From assembly GCF_003627055.1 (NCBI RefSeq), contig NZ_CP032624.1, positions 1,426,001 to 1,490,000 on the forward strand: a DNA stretch of 64,000 bases, given 5' to 3'. The notes under the pieces are model-generated. The model had not been told where the DNA came from. It did no database searches and saw only the letters and a list, made by a program, of their open reading frames with translations. Within the stretch, counting starts at the first letter, position 1; every line of letters begins with the position of its first letter. The DNA comes from Gryllotalpicola protaetiae (lineage in GTDB: Bacteria; Actinomycetota; Actinomycetes; Actinomycetales; Microbacteriaceae). Position numbers and translations under genes: made by a program. This document shows, piece after piece, positions 55,707 to 63,230 of the stretch.

Positions 55707-56459
55707 AAGCAGGGGAGTCAGCTTCCCGAGATCTGCCGCGAGCCCGATTTCGAAGAGGCGGATGCCTCCCGCGAAGCTCGCACCCGGCTCGATGAGCAGC
55801 CCCGCTTTCGCGCCCCCGAACGTCACGGTGACGTCGGCTGTGAGCACCGCCTCGGGGTCGGGCACCTCGCCGGTGTCTGGGTGGATTCCGCTCGGGATGT
55901 CGACCGCGACGACCTTCGGCCACCCCGGTCGTTGAGGAGGCGCCGCAGGCGTCGTCTCGAAACGATCCTGAGGCGACCCCGGTTTGGAGTCGCGGCTGCG
56001 CCGGCTCTCGACCATCGGGGCGAGCGCTGCGACGAGGTCTCGCGCGGCGCCGCGCAGCCGCGGGTTCGCGCTCGTGCCCGTTCCGAGGATTCCGTCGACG
56101 ATCAGGTCTGCGGACTTCGCCCGGGCTGCAAGCTTCGCGGGCGGGCCTGTGAGTTCGGTCGCCCCTGCGGCGAGGGCAGCGGTCAGTCCTTCTTCGTGCA
56201 CCCGGCTCGAGGTGCGCACGAGCTCAACCGTCACCCGCGCCGTGGCGAGATGCGCCGCGGCGTAGAGCGCGTCGCCGCCGTTGTTCCCCCCTCCGATGAT
56301 CATCACAACGCGCGCGTGCGCGAGCGCGAGTCCGCCGTCGGTCAGCAGCTCTTCGCACACGCGTGCCAGGGCCGCGGCCGCTCGCGCCATCAGAGGCTCG
56401 CCTGCCGCCAGGTGCGGCGCCTCGGCGTCGCGGACCTGCTGGGCGCCATAGCCCTTCAT
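55689..56459 (-). CDS. nnrE: NAD(P)H-hydrate epimerase with repeat-encoded insertion
   Basis: 256 residues. YjeF_N fold that epimerises damaged NAD(P)HX: GAQQVRDAEAPHLAAGEPLMARAAAALA at the start, MIIGGGNNGGDALYAAAHLA (about 52-71), DLIVDGILGTG (about 115) and VVAVDIPSGIHPDTGEVP near 190. Between the last two is an insertion SRRSRDSKPGSPQDRF... to PPQRPGW; the part DRFETTPAAPPQRPG is a translated family C palindrome. It keeps frame and lies in a surface loop region, so activity may be kept. The dehydratase half of some YjeF proteins is absent here. Confidence 0.87.
   Translation of the reverse strand: MKGYGAQQVRDAEAPHLAAGEPLMARAAAALARVCEELLTDGGLALAHARVVMIIGGGNNGGDALYAAAHLATARVTVELVRTSSRVHEEGLTAALAAGATELTGPPAKLAARAKSADLIVDGILGTGTSANPRLRGAARDLVAALAPMVESRRSRDSKPGSPQDRFETTPAAPPQRPGWPKVVAVDIPSGIHPDTGEVPDPEAVLTADVTVTFGGAKAGLLIEPGASFAGGIRLFEIGLAADLGKLTPLLDSPEG
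55925..55967 (-). repeat. Family C palindrome inside nnrE
   Basis: 43-bp element, read on the minus strand from GATCGTTTCGAGACG to CTCCTCAACGACCGG. It agrees with the copy between grpE and dnaJ at about 37 of 43 positions by direct comparison, with no gap. It is in frame in nnrE. Confidence 0.85.
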
Positions 56460-56490
56460 GACGGCAGCACCTTGACCGACACGGAAGCCT

Positions 56491-57690
56491 TCACCGGTCT
56501 CCCTTCACCGAACTCGTGATCGTGAACTTGCTGTTGCGCGCCACCTGCCGCGTCTCACCGACGAGCCGGCGCAATGTCGGCTGGTAGCGCAGGTGCGAGT
56601 TGAACACGACGCGCAGCTCGCCGCCGGGGGCGAGGACACGTGCGGCATCCGCCATCAATCTGATACCCACATCGGCCGTCACCGTCGTGCCCGAATGGAA
56701 CGGCGGGTTGAGCACGATGAGCTCGGCGCTCGCGTCGGGCAGCGAACCGAGCGCGTCGTCGCGCACGACCATGACGCGATCGTCCAGTCCGTTGAGCTGC
56801 ATGGTCTCGCGGGCGGATGCCACGGCCGCAGCCGACTGATCGGTGGCGTGCACCCGCAGGCCCGGCCGGGCGAGGGCGAGCGCCGCCGCGATGACGCCGG
56901 TGCCGCAGCCGAGGTCGATCGCGGTCACGGCATCGGGCTTGGCGTCGGCGAGGTGTTCGAGCAGGAACCGGGTGCCGATGTCGAGGGACGCCCCCGCGAA
57001 GACTCCGCCATGGGCCGAGACGGTGATGCCGGGTGGGTCGATGAGGGCGGTCTTGGGCCAACTGCTCTGCACAAAAGCGGCAATCTCGGCCCGCGAGACC
57101 CCGAACGACGGCGCCGCGCCGGCGGTTGAAGGCATGTTTCCGCTTTTCTGCGGGCCGCGCGCCGTCAGCACACGCGCCTTCTGGCGGGCCAGGCCAGCCC
57201 GCACCTCGCCGAACCAGCGCCCGAGCACCTCGTTCTGGGCGAGCGTCATGTGCTTGACCATTCCGGCGGCGAACACGGTGACGTCGGGCGCCGCATGCGC
57301 CGCGATCAATCCGGCCCATTCGTCGAGCTGGTCGAGGGACTTGGGCAGGCGAAGCAGGATCACCCGGGCGTCCGCCACCAACTCGGGCACCAGTTCGAGC
57401 GAGCTGAACCCCGCCCGCCCGAGCAGCGCCGCGTTGGCGGCGAGCGCGCGCTCGCCGAGCAGCGCGTCCTGGTGGACCCGCACGTCGCGCGCCCCCAGCT
57501 CAAGAGCGCCGAGAGTCAGCGCCCCGTACGCGTCGCCGATCACCGCCACCGTCGGCCCGTGCGACGCCTTCCGCACCGCCTTGGCGGCGGTGTCGAGCAG
57601 CAGCCGGTCCGCCGCGTCGACGGCGACGAGGTTCGGCGCCTCGACGTCAGGCCGGCGCCGCAGCTCGGCGAGGAACGCGAAGTCGGTCAC
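56491..57690 (-). CDS. RlmG/RsmC-like rRNA methyltransferase
   Basis: 399 residues in two methyltransferase-like halves, as in RsmC and RlmG. The N-terminal half (1-190) is a degenerate fold (TVAVIGDAYGALTLGALELG). The C-terminal half is catalytic: AIDLGCGTGVIAAALA (about 258-273) and the N6/N2-guanine motif LNPPFHSG near 328. Expected to methylate a guanine N2 in rRNA; the exact site is not known. Its start overlaps the upstream helicase stop by four bases, so the two are co-transcribed. Confidence 0.85.
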   Translation of the reverse strand: MTDFAFLAELRRRPDVEAPNLVAVDAADRLLLDTAAKAVRKASHGPTVAVIGDAYGALTLGALELGARDVRVHQDALLGERALAANAALLGRAGFSSLELVPELVADARVILLRLPKSLDQLDEWAGLIAAHAAPDVTVFAAGMVKHMTLAQNEVLGRWFGEVRAGLARQKARVLTARGPQKSGNMPSTAGAAPSFGVSRAEIAAFVQSSWPKTALIDPPGITVSAHGGVFAGASLDIGTRFLLEHLADAKPDAVTAIDLGCGTGVIAAALALARPGLRVHATDQSAAAVASARETMQLNGLDDRVMVVRDDALGSLPDASAELIVLNPPFHSGTTVTADVGIRLMADAARVLAPGGELRVVFNSHLRYQPTLRRLVGETRQVARNSKFTITSSVKGDR

Positions 57691-60437
57691 AGTTCGAGCA
57701 GCCCTCTGACGTCGTCGGCCGACAGCAGCTCGCTGAACGTGCCGTCGTCGTCGAGCACCTGACCGAACAGCTCGGCCTTCTCATCGCGCAGCTTCATCAC
57801 CTTGTCTTCGATGGTGCCGTCGGCGACGAGTCGATACACGTTCACGGCGGACGCCTGCCCGATGCGGTGCGCCCGATCGACCGCCTGCGCCTCGGACGCC
57901 GGGTTCCACCACGGGTCGAGCAGGAAGACGTAGTCGGCCTCGGTGAGGTTGATGCCGAAGCCGCCCGCCTTGAGCGAGATCAGGAAGACGGGCGCCGCGC
58001 CGGACTTGAACCGTGCGATGACGTCGGCGCGATTCGTCGTCGAGCCGTCGAGGTACTCGTACGCGATGCCCGCGTCGTCGAGCCGCGCCTCGACCCGGCG
58101 CAGATATGACGTGAACTGGCTGAAGACGAGGGCGCGATGGCCCTCATCGACGAGCTCGGCCAGCTGCTCGAGCAGCGCGTCGAGCTTCGCACTCGGCACG
58201 CCCTCGTACTGCTCGTCGATCAGCGCGGCATCCAGCGCGAGCATGCGCAGCAGCGTGAGCGAGCGGAACAGGATGAACTTCTGCCGGTCGAAATCTTCCT
58301 TCACAAGCCCGAGCAGCTTCTGCCGCTCGCGCTGCAGGAACTGCTCGTACAGCCGCCGGTGCTTGGGCGTGAGCTCGACCCTGATCACCTGCTCCTGCTT
58401 GGCGGGCAGCTCGGGCGCGACGAGCGCCTTGGTGCGCCGCAGCAGGAAGGGCCGCACCCGCTTCCGCAGCCGGGCGATCACCCGCTGCGCATCAGCCGCG
58501 CTGATGCCGGCAGGCACCGCGTCGGGCTCGCGCACGTGCGACAGCGGGCGCACATACTGCTCGGTGAAGCGGCGGATGCTGGGGAACAGCCCCGGCGCCA
58601 CGATGTCGAGGATCGACCACAGCTCGAGCACGTTGTTCTCGAGCGGGGTGCCCGTGATCGCGAGCTTGAACGGGGTGTCGAGCGCCTTCGCGCACTCGTG
58701 CGCGCGGCTGCGGTGGTTCTTCACGAACTGCGCCTCGTCGAGCACGAGCCCCGCCCAGCGCACGTCTTCGACGTCGTCGAAGTCGAGGCGGAACAGGTTG
58801 TACGACATGACGATCACGTCATTGTCCCTGGCGAGCGCCGTGAGCTTGCGCTTCTCGCGCAGCTGGGTGCGGGCGACGGATGCCACGCGCAGCGTCGGCG
58901 CGAACTTCGCCGCCTCGGCCACCCAGTTCGACACGACGGACGCCGGTGCGACGACCAGCCAGGGCCGATCGGCCTGCGCATGAAGAATCAGGGCGAGGGT
59001 CTGCAGCGTCTTCCCGAGGCCCATGTCGTCGGCGAGGATTCCACCGAGCCCGTGGTCGTAGAGGTACGCGAGCCAGGTCAGCCCCGCCCGCTGGTACTCG
59101 CGCAGCTCAGCCGTGAGCCCCTCGGGCACGGGGGCGGCCTCGGCCGGGGCATCCGTCAGCGCCGTGACCTGCTCGCGCCACTCGACGGCGGCGCTCGCCT
59201 GGTCGGCGAGGTCTTCGAAGTCGGACCACAGCGCGAGCTGAGTGCGGTGGATGCGCGGACCTGCCTCCCACTCGCGCAACGCGTCCGCCTCGGCGATGAG
59301 GTCCATCAGGCGCGCGAACACGGGCTGGTTGAGGCGCAGGTAGGAGCCGTCGACAAGCCTCAGCGACTTCCGGCCGCCGGCGAGCGCCTCGAAGAGCGTC
59401 GAGAACGGCACCTCGCGGCCCTCGACGTGCACCGTGAACCCGAGGTCGAGCCAGTCACGGTCTTCGCTGGGGACGAGGGTGACCTCGAGCTCGGGCGTGG
59501 CAGTGAGGTAGTCCTCTGGGGCAGGCGGCTCTCCAGGGGTGATCGTTTCGAGACGGGCGGCTTCGCCGTCCTCCGGGGCGGCCGGGGGGCGGGGCAGCCA
59601 GACTGAGGCGTCGGCGCTCGTGATCGGGAGGGGGAGCGACGGGGCGAAGTCGGCGAAGAATTCGGCTCGCTCGGCGCCGGGCACGACGAGTGGGTCGGAT
59701 GCCAGCAGCTTCAGCGTCTCGGCCGTGATCGCCTGCTCGGCGGGGGCCAGGCGCACGATGGGCCCCGGCCACTCGACTGCCCACAGCCCGTGCGCGCCGA
59801 TCGCGCCGAGGCGCAGCCCCGACACGTCGACGGCGTCGATCGAGACCACCGGCGACAACGTGACGGTGCCGTCGCTCGCCGCAGAGGCGTCGAGGCGGGC
59901 GGATGCCTGCCCGCCAACCCGCAGCACAGGCTCGCGCCCCACGCCGACCAGTGCGACACCGAGCTCGCGCGCCTGTCGAAGCAGCGGCCAGAGCAGCGGA
60001 GAACCGAACTCGTCGAGGGCGATGCGCGCTCCGTCCTGCCCGAGGAACCCGCCGGAGGCGGCCCGCGCGAGGGCCGCGAACTCGGTGAACCAGCGCACCT
60101 GCGCCGGGTCGAGCCCGAGCTGGTGCACCTGATACTGCAGGCCGGCCCAGGTGAGGTTCGCGCCGACCCAATTGGTCCCAGAGGGCTTGGCGGCCGAGCG
60201 CCCCGGCATGACGGGCCGCACCGCGAGCCTCAACGCGCCGATCGACTCGGCCGTCGCGGCGACGGTGGTGTTGCTCGTGTGCTGCCAGCGACCGGAGCCA
60301 CGGCGGACGACCTCGCGCACCTCGAACTGCACGCCGAGGGGGGTGCGCGGAGGCGGGGCGGCTTCGCCCGCGGCATCCGTCGTCGCATCGGCACGCGCGA
60401 GCCCGCGCAGCTTGCGCTTCCACTCGCTCTCAGCCAC
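57687..60437 (-). CDS. SNF2-family DEAD/DEAH helicase
   Basis: 916 residues. The first ~400 form an N-terminal region without classic marks (with EWPGPIVRLAPAEQ and LDLGFTVHVEGREVPF). Helicase core: motif I ADDMGLGKTLQTLALI (about 472), motif II LDEAQFVKN (about 568), motif III ITGTPLENN, and C-lobe motifs VFSQFTSYL, LISLKAGGFGINLTEADYVFLLDPWWNP and AVDRAHRIGQ. ATP-driven DNA translocase of the bacterial HepA/RapA-related group; role unknown. Residues ~280-300 (PEDGEAARLETITP) coincide with a family C repeat in a linker. Confidence 0.9.
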   Translation of the reverse strand: MAESEWKRKLRGLARADATTDAAGEAAPPPRTPLGVQFEVREVVRRGSGRWQHTSNTTVAATAESIGALRLAVRPVMPGRSAAKPSGTNWVGANLTWAGLQYQVHQLGLDPAQVRWFTEFAALARAASGGFLGQDGARIALDEFGSPLLWPLLRQARELGVALVGVGREPVLRVGGQASARLDASAASDGTVTLSPVVSIDAVDVSGLRLGAIGAHGLWAVEWPGPIVRLAPAEQAITAETLKLLASDPLVVPGAERAEFFADFAPSLPLPITSADASVWLPRPPAAPEDGEAARLETITPGEPPAPEDYLTATPELEVTLVPSEDRDWLDLGFTVHVEGREVPFSTLFEALAGGRKSLRLVDGSYLRLNQPVFARLMDLIAEADALREWEAGPRIHRTQLALWSDFEDLADQASAAVEWREQVTALTDAPAEAAPVPEGLTAELREYQRAGLTWLAYLYDHGLGGILADDMGLGKTLQTLALILHAQADRPWLVVAPASVVSNWVAEAAKFAPTLRVASVARTQLREKRKLTALARDNDVIVMSYNLFRLDFDDVEDVRWAGLVLDEAQFVKNHRSRAHECAKALDTPFKLAITGTPLENNVLELWSILDIVAPGLFPSIRRFTEQYVRPLSHVREPDAVPAGISAADAQRVIARLRKRVRPFLLRRTKALVAPELPAKQEQVIRVELTPKHRRLYEQFLQRERQKLLGLVKEDFDRQKFILFRSLTLLRMLALDAALIDEQYEGVPSAKLDALLEQLAELVDEGHRALVFSQFTSYLRRVEARLDDAGIAYEYLDGSTTNRADVIARFKSGAAPVFLISLKAGGFGINLTEADYVFLLDPWWNPASEAQAVDRAHRIGQASAVNVYRLVADGTIEDKVMKLRDEKAELFGQVLDDDGTFSELLSADDVRGLLEL
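59541..59585 (-). repeat. Family C-like palindrome inside the SNF2 gene
   Basis: 45-bp element starting GATCGTTTCGAGACG, identical over the first 15 bases to the copy in nnrE, with a different hairpin core (GGCGGCTTCGCCGTC) and a diverged right end (CTCCGGGGCGGCCGG). It is in frame, in the opposite orientation relative to its gene from the nnrE copy. Confidence 0.65.
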
Positions 60438-60482
60438 GCGCCCATGCTTTCACGCGCCGCTGACACGCATGCCGCGCTCCGC

Positions 60483-60530
60483 GGGTGCGAAATGCACGCT
60501 CGTTCGCAATCCAGCGTGCGTTTCGCACCC
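60483..60530. repeat. Family B palindromic repeat, copy 3
   Basis: 48-bp palindrome: outer GGGTGCGAAA (60483-60492) and TTTCGCACCC (60521-60530), inner GCACGCT / AGCGTGC. Between the SNF2 helicase start and the small membrane gene end, both on the minus strand. Confidence 0.88.
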
Positions 60531-60554
60531 CTCGCCGGCACGAGGGCGGGAGGG

Positions 60555-61019
60555 TCAGCGCGGCTTCGGGAAGACCTCGGGGTGCAGGCGGAACAGCTCC
60601 TGCAGCTCTGGCGAGCCCTGGCGCAGCAGCGCGAGCAGGCGCCCGACCCGCATCGTGGAGCGCAGCTCGCGCACGTAGGGCAGGTACATCCAGACGATGC
60701 GGCGCTGCGAGTTGCCCGCGATGACCGAGAGCATCAGCCCGACGATGATCACGACGATGCCGAGCGTGATGCCGAACACGGGGCCCGTGCTGATTCCCCG
60801 CACGATTCCGCCGATCAGAGCGACGGCCGCTCCGCCGACGAAGCCCCACACGATGAAGTTGACCGACAGCACCCAATACAGCTGGCCGTTGGCGAAGCGG
60901 TTCGCGAGGTCCTCACCCATAAACGGCGTCCACACCTCGCGCACCGCCTTCACATTCGAGAGCGGGTGCCGCAGCACAGCGGGCAGCGGCGCGGCGGTCT
61001 CGCGGGCGGCATCGGTCAT
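60555..61019 (-). CDS. Small membrane protein, DnaK-operon neighbour
   Basis: 154 residues, no family recognised. N-terminal 40 residues soluble (NVKAVREVWTPFMGEDLANRF), two membrane helices (about 48-72 and 80-104), then a basic cytosolic end (SQRRIVWMYLPYVRELRSTMRVGRLLALLRQG). Lies 9 bp after hspR on the same strand, so it may be read through from the chaperone operon. Function unknown. Confidence 0.65.
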   Translation of the reverse strand: MTDAARETAAPLPAVLRHPLSNVKAVREVWTPFMGEDLANRFANGQLYWVLSVNFIVWGFVGGAAVALIGGIVRGISTGPVFGITLGIVVIIVGLMLSVIAGNSQRRIVWMYLPYVRELRSTMRVGRLLALLRQGSPELQELFRLHPEVFPKPR

Positions 61020-61028
61020 GATTCGAAC

Positions 61029-61472
61029 CTAACGGTCCTCGCTGGACGAACTCCACGGCCGCCACACGACCATCTGGTTGCGGCGCTCGGCCCGGGCGCC
61101 AGCGCGCATCGACAGCACCTCGCCGTTCGCTCCGGAGGCGAAGACGCGACGGCCGGGCTGCTGCAGCAGGGCATCGGCGAGCGCCGACTCAAGCTCGCGC
61201 ACCCGCTGCTGCAGCGCGCGCGCCTCGTTCTCGAGCGACAGCACACGACGGATGCCTTCGAGCGACACCCCTTCGGCCGAGAGCCGCGCGATCTCACGCA
61301 GCTGCGCGATGTCGCGCAGGGAGTAGCGGCGAGACTTGCCGGCCGTGCGAGTCGGCTCGACGAGGCCGAGCCGGTCGTACTGGCGCAGCGTCTGCGGGTG
61401 CAGTTCGGCGAGCTCGGCCGCCGCCGCGATCGCGAACAGGGGAGTGTCCTGATCGACATCCATCGAGGCCAT
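61029..61472 (-). CDS. hspR: HspR heat-shock repressor (MerR family)
   Basis: 147 residues. MerR-type winged helix: LFAIAAAAELAELHPQTLRQYDRLGLVEPTRTAGKSRRYSLRDIAQLREIARLSAEGVSLEGIRRVLSLENE (about 14-83), the HspR pattern with HPQTLRQYDRLGL. A coiled-coil helix follows. It represses the dnaK operon with DnaK as co-repressor. ATG 61472 is preferred because GAGGAGG lies upstream; GTG 61490 would start before that site. Last known gene of the dnaK-grpE-dnaJ-hspR set; it also likely acts on the clpB site at 21.12 kb. Confidence 0.95.
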   Translation of the reverse strand: MASMDVDQDTPLFAIAAAAELAELHPQTLRQYDRLGLVEPTRTAGKSRRYSLRDIAQLREIARLSAEGVSLEGIRRVLSLENEARALQQRVRELESALADALLQQPGRRVFASGANGEVLSMRAGARAERRNQMVVWRPWSSSSEDR

Positions 61473-61497
61473 TCGGCCGCCTCCTCTCACCTCGCGC

Positions 61498-61561
61498 CGC
61501 CGAGACGTTCCAAAACGGGTTTCTCCTGCGGGATTCCGCCGCTTCGGCGCGTCTCGCGGCG
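61498..61561. repeat. Family D palindrome between dnaJ and hspR
   Basis: 64 bp; outer arms GCGCCGCCGAGACG (61494-61507) and CGTCTCGCGGCGC (61550-61562) are complementary except for one extra C, with inner hairpins. It fills the 94-bp dnaJ-hspR gap and could adjust hspR levels in the polycistronic mRNA. Shares blocks with the element at 36871-36934. Confidence 0.6.
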
Positions 61562-61566
61562 CGGAC

Positions 61567-62562
61567 TCACTCCCGCGCCCGCGCCAGCAGGTCGTCGCGG
61601 GGGTTCTCCTTCGGCAGCTTCGCCGCGAAGTCGAGCAGCGCGTTCTCGGCGTCGGCCGAGAGGTGCGACGGCACCGCGACCTGCACGACGGCGAGCAGGT
61701 CGCCCGTCCCCTTGTCGGTCTTGACGCCGCGGCCCTTGACGCGCAGCACCCGGCCCGACGGTGTGCCGGGGGCGACCTTTAGCTTCACCGGGGCGCCCTC
61801 GAGCGTCGGCACCTCGATGGTCGCGCCGAGCGCGGCCTCGACGAAGGTCACCGGCACGTTGAGGCGCAGGTTCAGCCCGTCGCGCTCGAAGACCGGATGC
61901 TTGCGCACGGTCACGTGCAGAATCAGGTCGCCGGCCTCCCCGCCGTCCTGGCTGGGGTAGCCGCGGCCACGCAGGCGGATCTTCTGCCCGTCCGCGACGC
62001 CCGCCGGGATCTTCACCTTGATCGGCTTGCCGCCGGCGCCGGTCAGCGTGAGCGTCTCGCCGCGGGTGGCCGCGAGGAACTCGATCGTCGTCGACGCCTC
62101 GAGGTTCTGGCCCTTGGTCGGGCCGCCGTAGCCGCGGAAGCCGCCGGACGACTGGCCGAAGCGGCCGCCGCCGAACAGTCCGCCGAAGATGTCATTGGGG
62201 TCGGCGCCGCCGCCCTGGTACGTGAAACCGCCGGGGCGGCCACCCGCGCCACCGCCGAACATCGACCCGAACACGTCCTCGAAGCCGCCCGCGCCGCCGG
62301 AGCCCGGGGCGGTGAACCGCGCCCCGGACCCCATGGCACGGATCTGGTCGTATTCCTGGCGCTGCTCCTTGTCGGAGAGCACGGAGTACGCCTCGCTGAT
62401 CTCCTTGAAGCGCGCCTCGGCCGCGGCATCCCCCGGGTTCGAATCCGGGTGGTACTGCCGCGCGAGCTTGCGGTAGGTCTTCTTCAGCTCGGCCTCCGAG
62501 ACGTCCTTGCTGACGCCGAGGACCTTGTAGAAGTCCTTGTCGAACCAGTCCTGACTGGCCAA
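61567..62562 (-). CDS. dnaJ: DnaJ co-chaperone, zinc-finger-less type
   Basis: 331 residues. J domain at 10-75 with HPD at 38-40, then a Gly/Phe-rich stretch (about 80-150), then two C-terminal beta domains (KIRLRGRGYPSQDGGEAGDLILHVTVRKHPVFERDGLNL, VLRVKGRGVKTDKGTGDLLAVVQV). The four CxxCxGxG zinc motifs of standard DnaJ are missing, as in CbpA/DnaJ2-like proteins. It stimulates DnaK's ATPase. AAGGAGG stands before the ATG. Third gene of the dnaK operon. Confidence 0.93.
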   Translation of the reverse strand: MASQDWFDKDFYKVLGVSKDVSEAELKKTYRKLARQYHPDSNPGDAAAEARFKEISEAYSVLSDKEQRQEYDQIRAMGSGARFTAPGSGGAGGFEDVFGSMFGGGAGGRPGGFTYQGGGADPNDIFGGLFGGGRFGQSSGGFRGYGGPTKGQNLEASTTIEFLAATRGETLTLTGAGGKPIKVKIPAGVADGQKIRLRGRGYPSQDGGEAGDLILHVTVRKHPVFERDGLNLRLNVPVTFVEAALGATIEVPTLEGAPVKLKVAPGTPSGRVLRVKGRGVKTDKGTGDLLAVVQVAVPSHLSADAENALLDFAAKLPKENPRDDLLARARE

Positions 62563-62584
62563 CGCGCCTCCTTAGAGAAATGGA

Positions 62585-62627
62585 GTTCGTTTCGAGACGC
62601 GGCCTGCGGCCGCTCCTCAACGAACGG
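62585..62627 (+). repeat. Family C palindrome between grpE and dnaJ
   Basis: 43 bp from GTTCGTTTCGAGACG to CTCCTCAACGAACGG. Ends GTTCGTT and AACGAAC are inverted, and GCGGCC-TGC-GGCCGC forms the inner stem. It lies in the 67-bp grpE-dnaJ gap. Confidence 0.88.
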
Positions 62628-62629
62628 AA

Positions 62630-63226
62630 CTAGTCGGCCGGGGTGGCGACGACCACGCGGGCCACACGCACGAGCGTCGAGCCGATCGTGTAGCCGGTCT
62701 CGACGACGTCGAGAACGGTGGTCTCGGTCGCACCGGGGGTGGGCTGCTGGAAGATCGCCTCGTGCCGCTGCGGGTCGAACACCTCGCCGACCTCGCCGAA
62801 CGGCTTCACGCCGAGCTTCTCGACCGCGCCGCGCAGCTTCGCCGCGATGGTCGGGAAGGCGCCGTCGCCGTCGAGGTCGCCGTGCTTCTGGGCACGGTCG
62901 AGGTCGTCGAGCACGGGCAGCAGCACGCGCACAGCGTCGCCGACGGCGCGCTCACGCACGACCTCGCGCTCGCTCTCGGTGCGGCGGCGATAGTTGGCGT
63001 ACTCCGCGGTCACGCGCTTGAGGTCGGCGAGGTGCTCGGCGCTCGGGTCGTTCTCCTCCGCCTCGGCGGCCGCGAGGATGTCCTCGACGAACAGATCGTC
63101 CCCGTCGCCGGCGCCCTCGGGGGCCGAAGCGTCCGCCTCGGCCCCCTCGGACTCGGCGGGGACGATGGGCTCTTCCGGGTTCTTGTCCTCAGAGGACTCG
63201 GGGCCTTCGGGCTTCTCGTCCGTCAT
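62630..63226 (-). CDS. grpE: GrpE nucleotide exchange factor
   Basis: 198 residues. Acidic disordered N-terminus (to about 65, rich in Glu, Asp, Pro), then a long helical dimer segment (EHLADLKRVTAEYANYRRRTESEREVVRERAVGDAVRVLLPVLDDLDRAQ) and the beta-domain GVKPFGEVGEVFDPQRHEAIFQQPTPGATETTVLDVVETGYTIGSTLVRVARVVVA, the GrpE signature. Releases ADP from DnaK. ATG 63226 is four bases downstream of the dnaK stop. Confidence 0.95.
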   Translation of the reverse strand: MTDEKPEGPESSEDKNPEEPIVPAESEGAEADASAPEGAGDGDDLFVEDILAAAEAEENDPSAEHLADLKRVTAEYANYRRRTESEREVVRERAVGDAVRVLLPVLDDLDRAQKHGDLDGDGAFPTIAAKLRGAVEKLGVKPFGEVGEVFDPQRHEAIFQQPTPGATETTVLDVVETGYTIGSTLVRVARVVVATPAD

Positions 63227-63230
63227 CCGC

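Noticed and set aside
61567-62562. DnaJ as damaged because it lacks zinc fingers
   Set aside because: The frame is intact and the order J domain, G/F region, C-terminal domains is that of known zinc-finger-less DnaJ types.
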